Assembly: GCA_015501605.1 (NCBI GenBank)
Contig: JADNRZ010000004.1
Location: 2,108,001 to 2,172,000, forward strand
Reading direction: 5' to 3'
Source of the DNA: Panaeolus papilionaceus
Taxonomy: Eukaryota; Basidiomycota; Agaricomycetes; Agaricales
Length of the DNA: 64,000 bases
The position numbers were made by a program, and so were the translations under genes. Below are positions 12,320-24,300 of this stretch, piece after piece. The notes under the pieces are model-generated. The model saw only the letters and a list, made by a program, of their open reading frames with translations. It was not told where the DNA came from and made no database searches. Position 1 is the first letter of the stretch. Each line of letters starts with the position of its first letter.

Positions 12320-12554
12320 TATCTCAAACTGATGCCTTTAAATTGATGGCCTTTTTTATGTCCAAACGAGTTCTATTCAAGGTGTTGTACAAAGGACAAG
12401 TATCAACTTTGGTAGTAGGGTGTTCATTGTACTACCAATGAAGTCGACATTTGGATAATCTAGTTTCCCAATCGAGAGTAAGCCATCACTAGTTACTAAT
12501 AAATACTGAAAAGATCACGTACCGATGCTATCTGTGCATTGAGCTTGCACGCAT

Positions 12555-13154
12555 CTAGCACCCGTGGCGCCAGCATCCACGACCAGACACACAGTATCCA
12601 CGGCAGAAGTGGCGGGTGAGGCGACCAGTGATAACGACACCGTTGGAGATGTTGAGACGGAGACGACGGCAGGGACCAATAACACCACGGACGCAGTGGC
12701 ATCCACGGAGCTGGCAGACGTTCCTGTAATACAAGCGGCAGCAGGCCCTGAAGCATGGAACGCACTGGCAGAACGAGCCAGAGAAGATGTAGCGGCGGCA
12801 GCAGATGGTGAACCAGAATCGGAAGCAGGAGCCTTGGGTGTTGACGTCTTTCTCCTCGAGGACCTCGAAGGTGACTTCGACAGACTCGGCGCCGATGAGG
12901 GATGCGAGCTCGTTCATCTCTTCCTCGGAGGCGTTGTTCATGTCGATGTCGGTGATGCTGGCATCGGTGGTGAATGGGGCGACCTCGTTGTGCTCTTCCT
13001 TCTGTGCGTGGTGTTAGTGGAAGGTAGTTATCAGATTAGACTGCACGTACCAAAGCAGAGCCGAGGGTGGTGGGGGCGTCGAAGCTGAGAGACTGCGTAT
13101 CGAGGCGTGTCAATGAAATTATCATTCAATGGAATAGTGAATAGTGCTAACCAT
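12555..13154 (-). CDS. Cysteine/arginine-rich protein, copy 2
   Basis: Exons on the minus strand are 13154-13152, 13092-13051 and 13001-12555 (163 residues). This is the most diverged intact copy: NELASLIG replaces NELESLIG, LYYRNVC replaces LWYRNIC, and TGRLTRHF replaces TGCLTRNF. It therefore keeps 16 rather than 17 core cysteines. TATAAAA lies at 13228-13234 on the minus strand. It is tail to tail with F-box B and head to head, across 2.7 kb, with F-box C. Confidence 0.85.
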
Positions 13155-13317
13155 TTTGTACGATGTAGATAACAGTGAAGCTGTTGAAACTGTGGGTGTT
13201 GGATTTTTGCTAAAGCAACTCTCTCGATTTTATACCCGCTCAAACCTAGGGTATTTGTCATTGACATTAGTGAAAGATAACTCATCTGTTCGCTTTGGCG
13301 GTAACTATCGACATCAA

Positions 13318-13387
13318 GCCATTCGAGATGCGCGTTCAGACCGATCAAGCGGTCGGGGCATTTTAGCTTTTGCCACACCAAGGAGTC
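13318..13387. promoter_or_regulatory. Conserved upstream element of cysteine-rich genes
   Basis: This stretch (ATTCGAGATGCGCGTTCAGA ... GGGGCATTTTAGC ... CACACCAAGGAGT) recurs upstream of copies 1, 4 and 5 and of the dead copy at 53 kb, always on the same side of the TATA box. The flanking DNA is less alike, which suggests constraint or recent duplication. Confidence 0.5.
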
Positions 13388-13440
13388 CATTTGCATCAGC
13401 AAAATTGCTGCTAGCAAGAATATGCGATGTCAGGTAGTAA

Positions 13441-13980
13441 TCATTATATCCGCCGTGTATGTATCATACCCGCCGGATTTGTTACATACAAAGCAGATAT
13501 TACCCAGATATATCATATTTACATTAGTTATCAACATACCTGGGGTGAAGTCAGTTGACGCTGCACATATCTGCGCAATGTCTGGATTTGTTTGACATAT
13601 CCATCAAGAAGCTACCCCCGCTTCACATATCTGAGCAGTGACGGACGAATACTGTGTAGATATATTGAAAGCAGTCTGATAATAGTATATCTGTTAAATT
13701 GAGGGCCGATGTAGCACAGATCTGAAGATATCTGCTCGGGGACTGGATATATCTGGCCAATAACTGTCTGAATATTATATATCCATTCAGCGCCTATCTG
13801 CGACCATTATATCCTTCAAGCGTCTACAGGGTATGTGTATTTATGTGCCTTTCCTGTCTTCCATCAAGATTCAAGACGGATATTCGATAAATTTGTGATA
13901 TTCCATCCAGACTGATCAGAGGAATGCCGAGATCTCGATAGGGACAAAGGATATCTGTCGAAAGACCAACCTGTGTGTAC
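13441..13980. repeat. Cluster of dispersed ACATATCTG-type motifs
   Basis: Variants of CATATCTG, AGATATAT and GATATCTG occur roughly every 30-60 bp in both orientations in this AT-rich gap. A second cluster with the same words lies at about 15140-15285. Spacing is irregular and there is no constant repeat unit, so this is neither a satellite nor a CRISPR. It may be decayed element DNA or binding sites. Confidence 0.5.
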
Positions 13981-14640
13981 TATATATGTCAATCAACTGA
14001 AATTCGATGACAGTTGTGCTGGGTCACTGAGATTACCCACAGGTGACAGTTGTGAGCAAAGGTTCCAAGGTTCAACGTTCACCGTCGCATTGAAGTATCA
14101 GACTTTGTGACTCCGAGTTCCAGATCCACCGCTTTAGCATCCAGAATTGATCATGCATAATAAATTTAAACGATGGTGTAAGTATGTGAAATGCTCATAC
14201 TACTACAAAGCTACGATGCCAGAGTGTACGTGCTCAAGTTGCTGCCTGTTCCTCATCTTAATTCCTCGGCTCCCAATTCAATGTCCAATTCACGGGCAGG
14301 ATCTAAGTTGGGTATAATCCTAAGGGTGCCGTGTAAATAACTCTTGACTGGGAAGCCAACAACAAGCACGACCCACAGGCTACCCAAATGACGTTGTGTC
14401 GGAGTTTGAAAGTCGGAGTTCGCTGACACTTTCAACTTCCGAAACGCGTCGAATAATTCAAGAACCCCTTTCTCTCTCCTACTACCATCATCTCCCCTTC
14501 CCTATCCTCCCCTCTCTTTCAAGTATCCACTATCAATCACACCCTGAATCATGTATTGCCGAAACTACAATAGGCCGTCAGCCTCAATATCAAACTCGTC
14601 TGCCCCTAGTTTCTGTGTGACTCTCGATTGACTCAATTCA

Positions 14641-14909
14641 GGACCCAGGTCCATCGGCCGCCCGTGAATCTGCCATCGCGCTCTTTGCGGAGGAAGATGG
14701 GTGTTTTACATGGTGGAAGGGGCTTTAGTATGTCTATTCATACTAATGTATGCGCAACGTTTGACTCATATACACTGTTTTGACTGACTTATAGGTGTTC
14801 TGCTCAAAAGTAGGCGCATATATGCGGTTTTTTTGTGACGAATTCTGATTTTGCATACAAACAGGTATAGGAACGCTGGTGAACCCAATTTTGGCACGCT
14901 ACTCTGGTG
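14641..14909 (+). pseudogene. Exon-like remnants of an unrecognised gene
   Basis: After a plausible acceptor (CAATTCAG) comes an open stretch with coding texture (PSAARESAIALFAEEDG, then TWWKGL), a GTATGT donor, a short piece after TTATAG, and GIGTLVNPILARYSG before GTGAGT. Joining the pieces puts a stop at the first junction, so the gene is probably dead or my splice choice is wrong. I do not recognise the family. The rest of the 13.2-15.9 kb gap shows only the motif clusters and duplicated intergenic DNA. Confidence 0.25.
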
Positions 14910-15892
14910 AGTCGCATAGTTCCCCTCCCCTTCTCTAGTAGACTAGTAGATCCTCTTGCGCCCCCATTGACATCACAATCCACTCATCTATCCTATTTTC
15001 ATTCGCTCCTTTGTCCTTTCTCATGTACGGTATCGATTTGTGTAGGTAGTATATTCCAATTCATGATTTATGCCATTCTACTGTGCCGAGAGTCAATGAG
15101 ATGAATTTCTGTACAATGTACCGAAGTCCAGCCGATAAGCTACATATCTGAGTGATGTCTGAATTCGCTAAACAGATATGCAAATTACAGACCGCAGTCG
15201 ACATATCTGTTTAAAAATCATATATCTGCCAATATCAGCTGCGGTGTGAAACCTGGCAGGAACTTGCATATCTGGCAAACTCTGGCTGATGATGAGAACG
15301 CAGAGGGCAGGGGCAGAAATACCCAGTTAGTCATATCCCTACCCAGTTGACACTATCTCTACCCAGTCATAGTATTCTTGTCGCCCGCATTTTTGCTGAT
15401 GTGATACCTCACTCGCGTCAAACACATACCATGCAACATTATCAGTCACGCAGACGTTAAAAATCTTGGAGCATGTTTAATACCATCCCTACGACCTTCA
15501 TTATAAGCATTAGACGCCGCCGGACGCGCATCCCCTCACCGGCACCACAAATGGGCTAAACCAAACCGAGAGAGCCAAATGTTTGCAAGAACCATAATGA
15601 GACCACGGCGCTCATTGTTTAGACACCCTGCAGGGCGCCGGAGTTCACTAGAATTTCCGGAGTTCTCAGTCAAGAAACTCGTGCTCTTTTGGAAGCGAGT
15701 CAAAAGTTCCCATGAGTCACGAAAGCTAATCTATAAGCGGGGCCGAAATGTCCAAAAATAGATTCAACTTTGTTGGAAACCCGGAATATGTATTCGCTCC
15801 TGTTTCCTACCACCACTATCCCCCCGCATTGCATCAGACTTGCACTCTACTTTGAAAGCCACATCCACAGTTTCGACTTGATTGGGTTGCAA

Positions 15893-17284
15893 ATGGCGAC
15901 CCGAAGCGCTGCTCGTCGCACAGACACAACACGCCCTCCGAGTCAGGCACCTATAAAAAATAGATCTTTAAACATCAACGCAGCTGGTCTCCTAGCGTTT
16001 CCAGATGAATTGCTCCTGGAGATGATGCGTCACATGCCACGAGTACCTGTATCATGCCACACAGCTGAGGAAATACTATCCAATGATACCACCGCGTTGG
16101 ACAGCCAGTTCACATTGACTGCATTATCGCAGACTTGTCGCCGCTTGCGTCGGTTTTTTTTGCCATATGTGTACCGAACGATAGAAGTCCTGGATGGAAT
16201 TCAGATCGCGGGGAGAAGACTGCCCACCACAGAGAGACGAGAAAAACAAAGGCTGGTCCGCGCCAACTCGAGTCTGTACACGAAAGAACTCGTTCGCCAG
16301 CTCGAGGCCGTAACGGTGTGCTATCCGTCCTTGGCTCAATATGTTGTGTGAGTTGTTTGTGGGTTTTCTGAGGGACAACATTCCTCAACATGAAACTAAC
16401 GCGGAAACTATTAGTGGGCTCAACGTTGTTCTCACCATCTCCGACCACCACACCTTGCTTGCAAGAAAGGTTTGGGATTACCTGAGTCTCCTTCCGAACT
16501 TGAGGAGTGTTCGAATGGACTGCCAATACCGTTGGATATCGCCAGCTGATGTAAAAAAGTCGAGATTACCACAAATTCGACATGTTCACTTGAATGACAA
16601 TGCTACAACCTTTGCACTCTCCTGTCCAAACCTAGTCAGCTTTTCAACCTCCCATGCTGTCGATATCGGTATGGCCAAGAGATTGAGGTATTGGTATCCG
16701 AAATATTCTTGGAAAAGGACCACACCCGAAACAAAGAGGAATGTTGAAGTTATTGGAGTTAACTGTGGACTTGAGCATGGTGTGTTTCTTCCGTTCGCCT
16801 CCCTCGTCTGTCGAGGTCTGACGCTCTCTAAACCATTGCTCAAATGGTCTTTCACTCATTTTAAAGACATGAGCGACTTTCCGAATCTTCGTGACATGTC
16901 ATTTGAATGCCTCGCTATGCGCGATATTGTAGTAAGGCAATTCTTGTGCCCCATAAAACGTTCTTTCGCTAACCACCATTTTATTCCTTTCAGCGCAGAA
17001 ATAGAGAGATCAAGAATGCGCATCTAGAAGCAATTCGGATTCAGGCTGACCAAATAGGTGTCGGTTACATACCGTTATTGAAAGCCTCTGATACCCGATA
17101 CACACAGAAGCCAACGCCTGAAGAGGAGGAGCGATGGATTTCTTGGTGTGAGGAAACCCTGCGGCAAGTGCAGAGGGTTGATGGAAAGAACAAGAAGATA
17201 TATTATACTTCGAGCTCCGGGACAAGGGTGTTGTATTTGCTCGATGCTCGTAACCCCACTCAGCGTCGCGTGATTGAGGTGTAG
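15893..17284 (+). CDS. F-box-like protein, copy C
   Basis: Exons 15893-16347, 16415-16779, 16867-16931 and 16994-17284 give 391 residues with phases 2, 1 and 0. The start is MATRSAARR. An in-frame ATG exists at 15788, but copy D has no equivalent, so the shorter form is chosen. The F-box-like segment FPDELLLEMMRHMPRVPVSC plus LTALSQTCRRLRRFFLPYVY spans about residues 35-90. LLPNLRSVRM and LSCPNLVSFSTSHA look like degenerate leucine-rich repeats. The tail carries PTPEEEERWISWCEETLRQV, KKIYYTSSSG and LYLLDARNP, the block lost from copy A. It lies head to head with cysteine-rich copy 2 and tail to tail with copy 3. Confidence 0.82.
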
Positions 17285-17730
17285 TTGGTACCAGTATTAA
17301 ATACGTTTGTCAGTCATTTCTGTTTGGTTCGGTCTTCAACATGAAGTGATATGATGTCCAAACTTAATTTCTGTGTCTGGGTATGGTAAATACTGGAGAG
17401 ATACAAGTAACAACAGGATAGTCTGACCGAAATGGGCCAACTCGTGGGTTACCAGTTAGCCTTATTGTTGCCATAAGTCGCTTGCCATCGTTGATAGATG
17501 GTCAATCAGTCTGCGTATCTCAATCTTTTAACGTTTGGTTAAATATGATCATTCATTTATGGTTGTACAAAGCATGAGTCTAGAATATGGCAGGACGTTG
17601 ACAATACCGCTGTCCAATTCTAATGCCAACTAATCTGAAGTGTCGGTTTGAGTTCAATTCGGATTCCTGTGATGACATCAAACAAGGACACACCAATTTC
17701 AAGGCATGTGCATACGATGCACGCACGCAT
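17285..17730. other. Convergent 3' flank, F-box C / cysteine-rich copy 3
   Basis: No gene is visible. The right half (about 17440-17700) is the 3' flank that accompanies most cysteine-rich copies and recurs near 20.4, 28.6, 36.2, 47.9 and 52.9 kb. Confidence 0.55.
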
Positions 17731-18332
17731 CTAGCACCCGTGGCGCCAGCAGCCGCGACCGGAAACACAGTATCCACGGCAGAAGTTGCGAGTGAGGCAA
17801 CCAGTGATCACAACACCGTTGGAAAGGTTGAGGCGAAGACGACGGCAGGGACCAATGACACCACGAACGCAGTGGCAGCCACGGAGCTGGCAGATGTTCC
17901 TGTACCACAAGCGGCAGCAAGCCCTGAAGCAGGGAACGCACTGGCAGAACGAGCCAGAGAAGATGTAGCGGCGGCAGCAGATGGTGAACCAGAATCGGAA
18001 GCAGGAGCCTTGGGTGTTGACGTCTTTCTCCTCGAGGACCTCGAAGGTGACTTCGACAGACTCGGCGCCGATGAGGGATTCGAGTTCCTTCATCTCTTCC
18101 TCGGAGGCGTTGTTCATGTCGATGTCGGTGACGTTGGCATCTGTGGTGAAAGGTGCGACCTCGTGGTGCTCCTCCTTCTGTAAACGTGTCAGGCAACGAT
18201 GGCCATCGCCATGCATTGATGCACTTACCAAGGCAGAGCCGAGGGTGGTGGGGGCGTCAAAGCTGAGAGACTACATATCGAAGTGCGTCAGTCAATGGAT
18301 CAATGAAAACACAAGAGAATGTTTCTCACCAT
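17731..18332 (-). CDS. Cysteine/arginine-rich protein, copy 3
   Basis: Exons on the minus strand are 18332-18330, 18270-18229 and 18177-17731 (163 residues). The donor after ATG is GTGAGA and a T-rich TATA box lies at 18407-18413. The core equals the consensus with 17 Cys; the pro-region has EEEMKELE. It is tail to tail with F-box C. Its upstream side faces the DUF4238 gene at 21.3 kb across the foldback element and a deleted second cysteine-rich copy. Confidence 0.87.
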
Positions 18333-18785
18333 TTTTACGAGGTAGATAACACTGGAAGCTGTTTAGACTGCAGATGTTGAGTTCTTGTTGCACTCAATGT
18401 CGGGTTTTTTATACCTGCAGAACTGTAGTCTTGACGTTTAATATTGAGTACTCCTACGAGGACAGTATACGTCAACCCATTCAAGACGCGCATCTAATTC
18501 ATTCCAGCTTTACAACGAACTTTAAGGTTTAAACATATCAAGCGAACGGTATACTACCTCTACTGTATTTGGCATGTCATCCGCCGGCATTAAATATAGT
18601 TCTTGCTTCCATTCGGGTGAAATACTGGGAAACCATTTGAGACTACTCTCAGACGCCGCCTTCGTGCAATACATCACTGGCACCAAAGCATGTACATATA
18701 CAACATGTTCCCTCACAAATAAAAAACGAACCCCATTTCACAAGAATTACAAGCATGTACTTACCGTCTTATACAGGCCACTCAG

Positions 18786-20232
18786 TCATTTCAAGGACAA
18801 TGTGAGCTCGTAAGGTATGGTGAATGTAAGTTCGGTGTTCATAGTATGGTGCGCCTTCTACACATTTATTACCTATGACCCAATGTTTGATGTATCAGTA
18901 TGCAGGCACTATCCACATCCTATCGTAGCGTTGGGGGTGGCACCACCTTCGAAGTTGTGCCTAATTTCCCGAACATTTGTGGCACAACCTTCGAAGGTTG
19001 CGCCTAATACCTCAAATATTTGGGGCACAACTTCGAAGTTGTGCCAAAACCCGTCGAGATGATGCCACAACTTTCGTTCATTGGCACCACCTGCTGTTAA
19101 TTCTTCGAGAATTGTGACACAGCTTTCGAAATCTTGGCACAACTTCGACGAAATTCCTGTAGACCGTGGCACAACTTAGATTGATGATTGAAAATTAGCC
19201 CGAAAAACACCTCAAATCCTGGCACAACTTCATAAATGAGGCACAACCTTTCAGATTTTACATGAAATCGGAAAATAAAGCAATGATTAAAGGGATACCT
19301 GTACTTTTAGCTTGCCAAATATTTTTAAAATTACACTATTTTGGAAATACTCTTTGATTTCGAGTTGTGATTTTTAAGGGTTATGCCATAATTCTTGTTA
19401 TTTTGGCACAACTTGGCATGAATACCCTTGGGTCGCACTATGATTCTCGAATATATGGCACAACCTGTGCCAATTATTCGAAGTTTTACCACGATCCTTG
19501 AAGAATTAAGCACAAGTTGTGCCAATGAACGAAAGTTGTGGCATCATCTCGACGGGTTTTGGCACAACTTCGAAGTTGTGCCCCAAATATTTGAGGTATT
19601 AGGCGCAACCTTCGAAGGTTGTGCCACAAATGTTCGGGAAATTAGGCACAACTTCGAAGGTGGTGCCACCCCCAACGCTACGATAGGATGTGGATAGTGC
19701 CTGCATACTGATACATCAAACATTGGGTCATAGGTAATAAATGTGCAGAAGGCGCACCATATCATAGCGATGCCGATGTCGGCTATGTCGTTGGAAACCA
19801 GGACATAATCGACATCATCAACGATTCCATCAAGAAATTCCAGTCCTCTGCTGGACGCGTGGGGGCCGAAGGTGTCATGAAGTGTGACAGTTCCAAGGTT
19901 GATTGGGGTCTCTATTAGAGTGAGTATGTATGTTTTAAAGCATGTGCCGACACGATGCAAAGCTTATATGATCGTTGGTCAATGTGAAATCAAGTGGGTA
20001 TGTAGTCTAAGTAATACATCTACACTTTGCTTCATTCAATAGTTACGGCATGACAATGGTTCTTGTACCATTTGTGTGACCCCATATGCCCTACTTGAAG
20101 CCAGGAAAATATGGTGATGCTCGAATTTTCATCAATCTTACCCTCGAAGTCTGTCATGATTTGAACTCCCTGGCGCTTAACAGATGTATAGGCTGGAGGT
20201 GCGGGTAGTATGCGTGTGACCGAGTCCGAGTC
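18786..20232 (-). pseudogene. Unknown protein gene split by the foldback element
   Basis: On the minus strand an acceptor (TAATAG) at 19912 opens an exon coding LGTVTLHDTFGPHASSRGLE and FLDGIVDDVDYVLVSNDIAD. The foldback element and one 6-bp duplication interrupt it. Beyond the element the same frame continues about 16 codons (NTELTFTIPYELTLSLK) to a TGA at 18786. A further coding-like exon, with PAPPAYTSVKRQGVQIMTDF, begins at 20232 after TTTGTAG and may run to near 20050. I cannot name the family, and exon 1 and the start codon are not identified. Seamless continuation of the frame argues that this was a real gene before the insertion. Confidence 0.45.
18845..19761. mobile_element. 917-bp foldback/MITE element with about 260-bp inverted repeats
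   Basis: The left arm (18845 to about 19105) and right arm (about 19500-19761) are near-identical inverted copies starting TATGGTGCGCC. TCATAG flanks both ends (18839-18844 and 19762-19767), a 6-bp target duplication. Inside, GGCACAACTT and its complement AAGTTGTGCC occur a dozen or more times, often back to back around TTCGAA to form 22-24 bp palindromes (near 18940, 18981, 19025, 19560, 19602 and 19642). There is no transposase. The palindromes should form strong nested hairpins. Confidence 0.88.
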
Positions 20233-20279
20233 CTACAAAGAGTTGGAAGTGTGGTTCATAAATTAAATGGCTAAGATTA

Positions 20280-20850
20280 AGTTAAAATTGATGTTATGCC
20301 CCTGTAGACTCATCAACGAAGTGACTTGATGGGAATAGATGCGACTGTTGGGCGAGATTACAAGCACATCTCAGTCTTGAGTACGTCACGGTGTGGTCTC
20401 TCGGGAGCGTGCACGTGAGACGAGACGAGACGGGTCATTGTTGTTGCAAATAGTCAACTTGTGCGTGTATCTCAATTTTTTAATGTTTAGTTAAATAAGG
20501 TCGTTCATTCATTGGTCATACAAAGCATGAGTTTAGACGACGGTAGGATCTGTACAACACCGCTGTCAAATCCTAATGCCAAATGATCCTCTCGAGCTGA
20601 AGCGCCAGTTTGAGTTCAATTCGGATTCGTGTCATAACAGAGACTACATATCGAGGTGCGTCAATTAACTGGATTTAGTCATTGCAAAAGTGACTATTCC
20701 TCACCATTTTTTACGATGTAGATTAACACTGAAGCTGTTGGGACTGCGGGTGTTGGGTTATCCTAATGCCTTGTTGTAACTATTTATACTGCAACCAGTA
20801 TGACCCTCACATACCACACAATATATTCTTGCCGTCGCAAGTGGCGAAAC
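20280..20850 (-). pseudogene. Deleted cysteine-rich copy (promoter, ATG exon and 3' flank only)
   Basis: The 3' flank typical of the family (about 20280-20640) is joined directly to intron 1, the ATG exon (20707-20705) and the TATA region. Exons 2 and 3 are missing. The upstream side then matches that of cysteine-rich copy 7 up to the DUF4238 gene, so this was a cysteine-rich/DUF4238 pair. The joint at about 20638 is the likely deletion point. Confidence 0.7.
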
Positions 20851-21337
20851 AATCCGTTATTTGTCGTTCGAGATGCGTGTCTTGAATCCGGTTGTTCAAG
20901 AAATTAAATACCATGGCATTATGTACCAAATGAATGATTCAAGAATGGCAATCCCAATATTGCAATGTTATTCGAGCTGCCACCGTGCTCATGTTGAATG
21001 TTGCACATCTCCTTTTGCCTTTGTATGGCCCATGTAGTTGATTTTCGACCTGGACCATTTGTACTAAGAGAAACCCGAAGCAGCTTTTATAACCAAGTGG
21101 ATGTTTATAAAGACGTCGATTAAACTCAGGTATACATTCCGAGAATCATGGAATCTGATACCGAATCACAACGTGGCCCGTGCGTGGTAATACTGAGAAG
21201 TAGACGCCCAACGCATTATCACCCTCAACTCGCTGGGGTGGGGTAGAACTCAACCACAACAACCACATTAAGACAATCTTGCGAAATTTTTCCTCGAACC
21301 TTCATTGTATACACATCACTCACACAAGTCTTGCACC

Positions 21338-24300
21338 ATGTCGAAGAAGGATCAATATCATCACTTCATACCCCGTTTCATTCTGCGGGAATTTCAATCT
21401 GGAACCAAAAAGTGCGTAGGAATTCAGGATATCTGTTCTGTTCTCGTATTAATATGGGAATTAGGTCCAAACAAGAGCGTCAGGAGGAATTTAGGAAAAC
21501 GGGAGTTGTCAACGAGCGAGTCTACTTCTATGATGTTAAGAACCGCTCTCTCGAAAATCGTCTCATCGGTACCGTGTATGGGGAAACCAACCTCTATCGA
21601 GACGTTACCAACATCGAACAGGTGGACGAGGTTGAGGAGAAGTTCTCTAAACTGGAAAGTCACTGTGCCAGGCTTATTCAGGATCTCCACAAGCGCCTTG
21701 ATGGTTCAGCTACCGAGCAACGCATCTATCCCATCATGAGAAAGGATCTCGACCAGCTTCGCAAATTCCTCTTCCTTATGCACTTCAGAAATGCCGGATT
21801 ACGGGACAGCTACTTTGATCCAGAGCATCCTGACCACCGTGGTGTGCGAGATGTTCTGGAGAAACGCTGGGCACAGGCCCCTGGAGCAAAGTCTGCCAAA
21901 GACGTGTGGCTGCATGCTGTAAAGTATTACCTCGACGCCAGTCACTCACAAATACTCCGACAATTCGCGGAGAAGGCTCCAAAAAACGCAGACCCCATGT
22001 CCATGGCGGCCGCTTTGAACCCACATACCCTAGAAAATGTCGGGTTAATGGACGCCATCACATATCAACAGCAGGCTGGCATGTACTATCTGTCCTTTGT
22101 TCAAGCTGCGCCAGGGCACGAGTTCGTTCTGGGAAATAACTCCTTCGGACTATGGGAAGGAGTCTTGGGAATGCTCGCTCACGGATTACACAGACTTTAT
22201 GTCGTCAGCCCGAGAATTGCTCTAATTCTCCGATTTAACGGATGCTCCAGCGACTTTCGCACCCCCGAGTTTCTAAAATTGATCGACAGTGATATAATCT
22301 CCATTGAACTACCCAGACCTTCATGCACGTTTGCATTCACCAGTTCGGGAGATACTGTTTTCTCTATGGCCGAGTACAGAGCGTCTCCCGCAGCTGAGCA
22401 AGATCTTTTCACCTTCCCAATCACCAAGCTTTCAGCGGCGCAGACCTCCCTCATCAATAATGTAGTCCTACATCACATCCCCTTATTAACCGGATCTCTC
22501 ACCTTTAAGGATCCATCCTGCATGCAGATTACACTGCGACAATACTGGAGGCTGTGTGATATCCCTATCAACCGCTTAACGCGCCTCAAGTATTTACCAC
22601 TTATCCAGGCCATAGATTTGCCTATTCATGGTCAGCCCGATGACTTCAATGTTCCACTTGATCGGGTCTTTGTACCAACAATAACAGGTGGTGAATCTGT
22701 GATGACGACACTCGGGGTCCTGAAAAAAGCAGCAGCAAGAAGAAAGAGGAAGGGGAAAGGGAAGGAGGAAGCAAGTAAGTCGCTTTTGAGTATATAGAGG
22801 TCAACATGGACTAACTGGCTTGTAAATCAAGGCACCGCAACTCCAGACTTGGAGAAAACGCCTGCTGAATTACCAGCAGACCGTCTAAGCATTTTGGCGA
22901 CGAAACGTATATATGGTAATCTTCCGGATATCCGTGAACGATATGAAGACAGCTTAGAGGCTTGGGGCCTAATGCACCATGATGACCCATCGGAAAGGGC
23001 CCGCTCTCACCCTTTGAAAGAACTGTTTCATTTATCTGCTAAGCGCTTCAAGGAGCTTGCTGAACCCTTCCTGTACATACCATGCCCTCCAGGATTCGCT
23101 CCCGCACCCAACTCCCATCTTAAACCTAGTGTCGCTATTGCTTTTGATGCGACTATCAAGGCGATTTTCAATGGCGGAGGCAAATGGTTCGACAAATGGG
23201 AAGGCAAATTCGGCTTGCACATCGGTGATGAGGCCCAAATTGCGCATGTCCTTGGAATGTGTAACATGACACATCTTCTTCGCGATTTATTGATCCTTGA
23301 AGTAGTGACCTGGCTTGCACGTAACCGCCATGATATCTTGCAACGGACCGTCATTCCCAACCTCGGTCTTTCACTTTATCTCATGTCTACTGCCAATGCC
23401 TCTGCAGGAAGTACAGGTAAGCACCGATCATGATTCATATCAAAGGTATAGTTCTAAGCTTCTAATATGTACACATTGTAGTCTCCGCAGGGGCTCCATC
23501 ATCCGCCGCACATTTACTTGTCACCGAACCCAACCATACGACCACGACATCAACACCGACAAACGATACAACTCCAAGTCAAAGCTCGACACCAGTAGAT
23601 AAGACTAACTGCACCGAGCCCCTCGCGACAGGCAGCCCTAAAAAAAGAATGAACAGAAGAATCAAACCAAGCACGCAACAGTGGTTGTTGCGGACCCGGG
23701 CCATGAAGAAGCATCTGCCAGTGGTGCCAACGTTGATCCCATTGTCAATCGTAGAGCAACCGGAAAACCTAGTGGCAGTAACGGTGAGTTCTTGGTCATA
23801 TCGTATGCTGCATCCTTTAAATCCTTATCATCATAATCCCACAGCTCAATCTGAATCCACTCCCTACGTCCACCAAACCACTGCTGAAACCCCATCGACA
23901 TCTGTACGCACAACCGCTGCGAGTGTCGACTCAGAGGACACACCTGCTGAGGAGTTTTTCATTAAACTTTGTCTGGTGTACGGGGATCCAGACAGAGCAC
24001 CCACGGACGCGCGAACGCGGTACAGGCACGCCTTTGCCATTAGAGAAGCGTGTCTGTCACCCCATGCATCGGAGATTCTGCGCGATGATCATCTGGGCCC
24101 CGTGCAGAAGTTCCTGCGGCTATCGGAGGAAGCGTCAAGGCGATATTTCAGCACATTAAAACAGGTGGATAAAGGTTTGGGTGCGATATCACCACGCAGG
24201 ATGAAGGATGGGACAGAGATTGCCAGTGATGACGTTCCATTGGGGAATATCTTGTTCTTTTTTATCTTATCGGAGAAACTTTTGGGTCAAATGGGAGTAA

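Noticed and set aside
13441..13980. CRISPR-like array suggested by repeated short ATATCTG words
   Set aside because: Repeat length and spacing are irregular, words occur in both orientations, and the DNA is eukaryotic.
20280..20640. Possible independent repeat family or ncRNA
   Set aside because: It is the ordinary 3' flank that accompanies the cysteine-rich genes in most copies.
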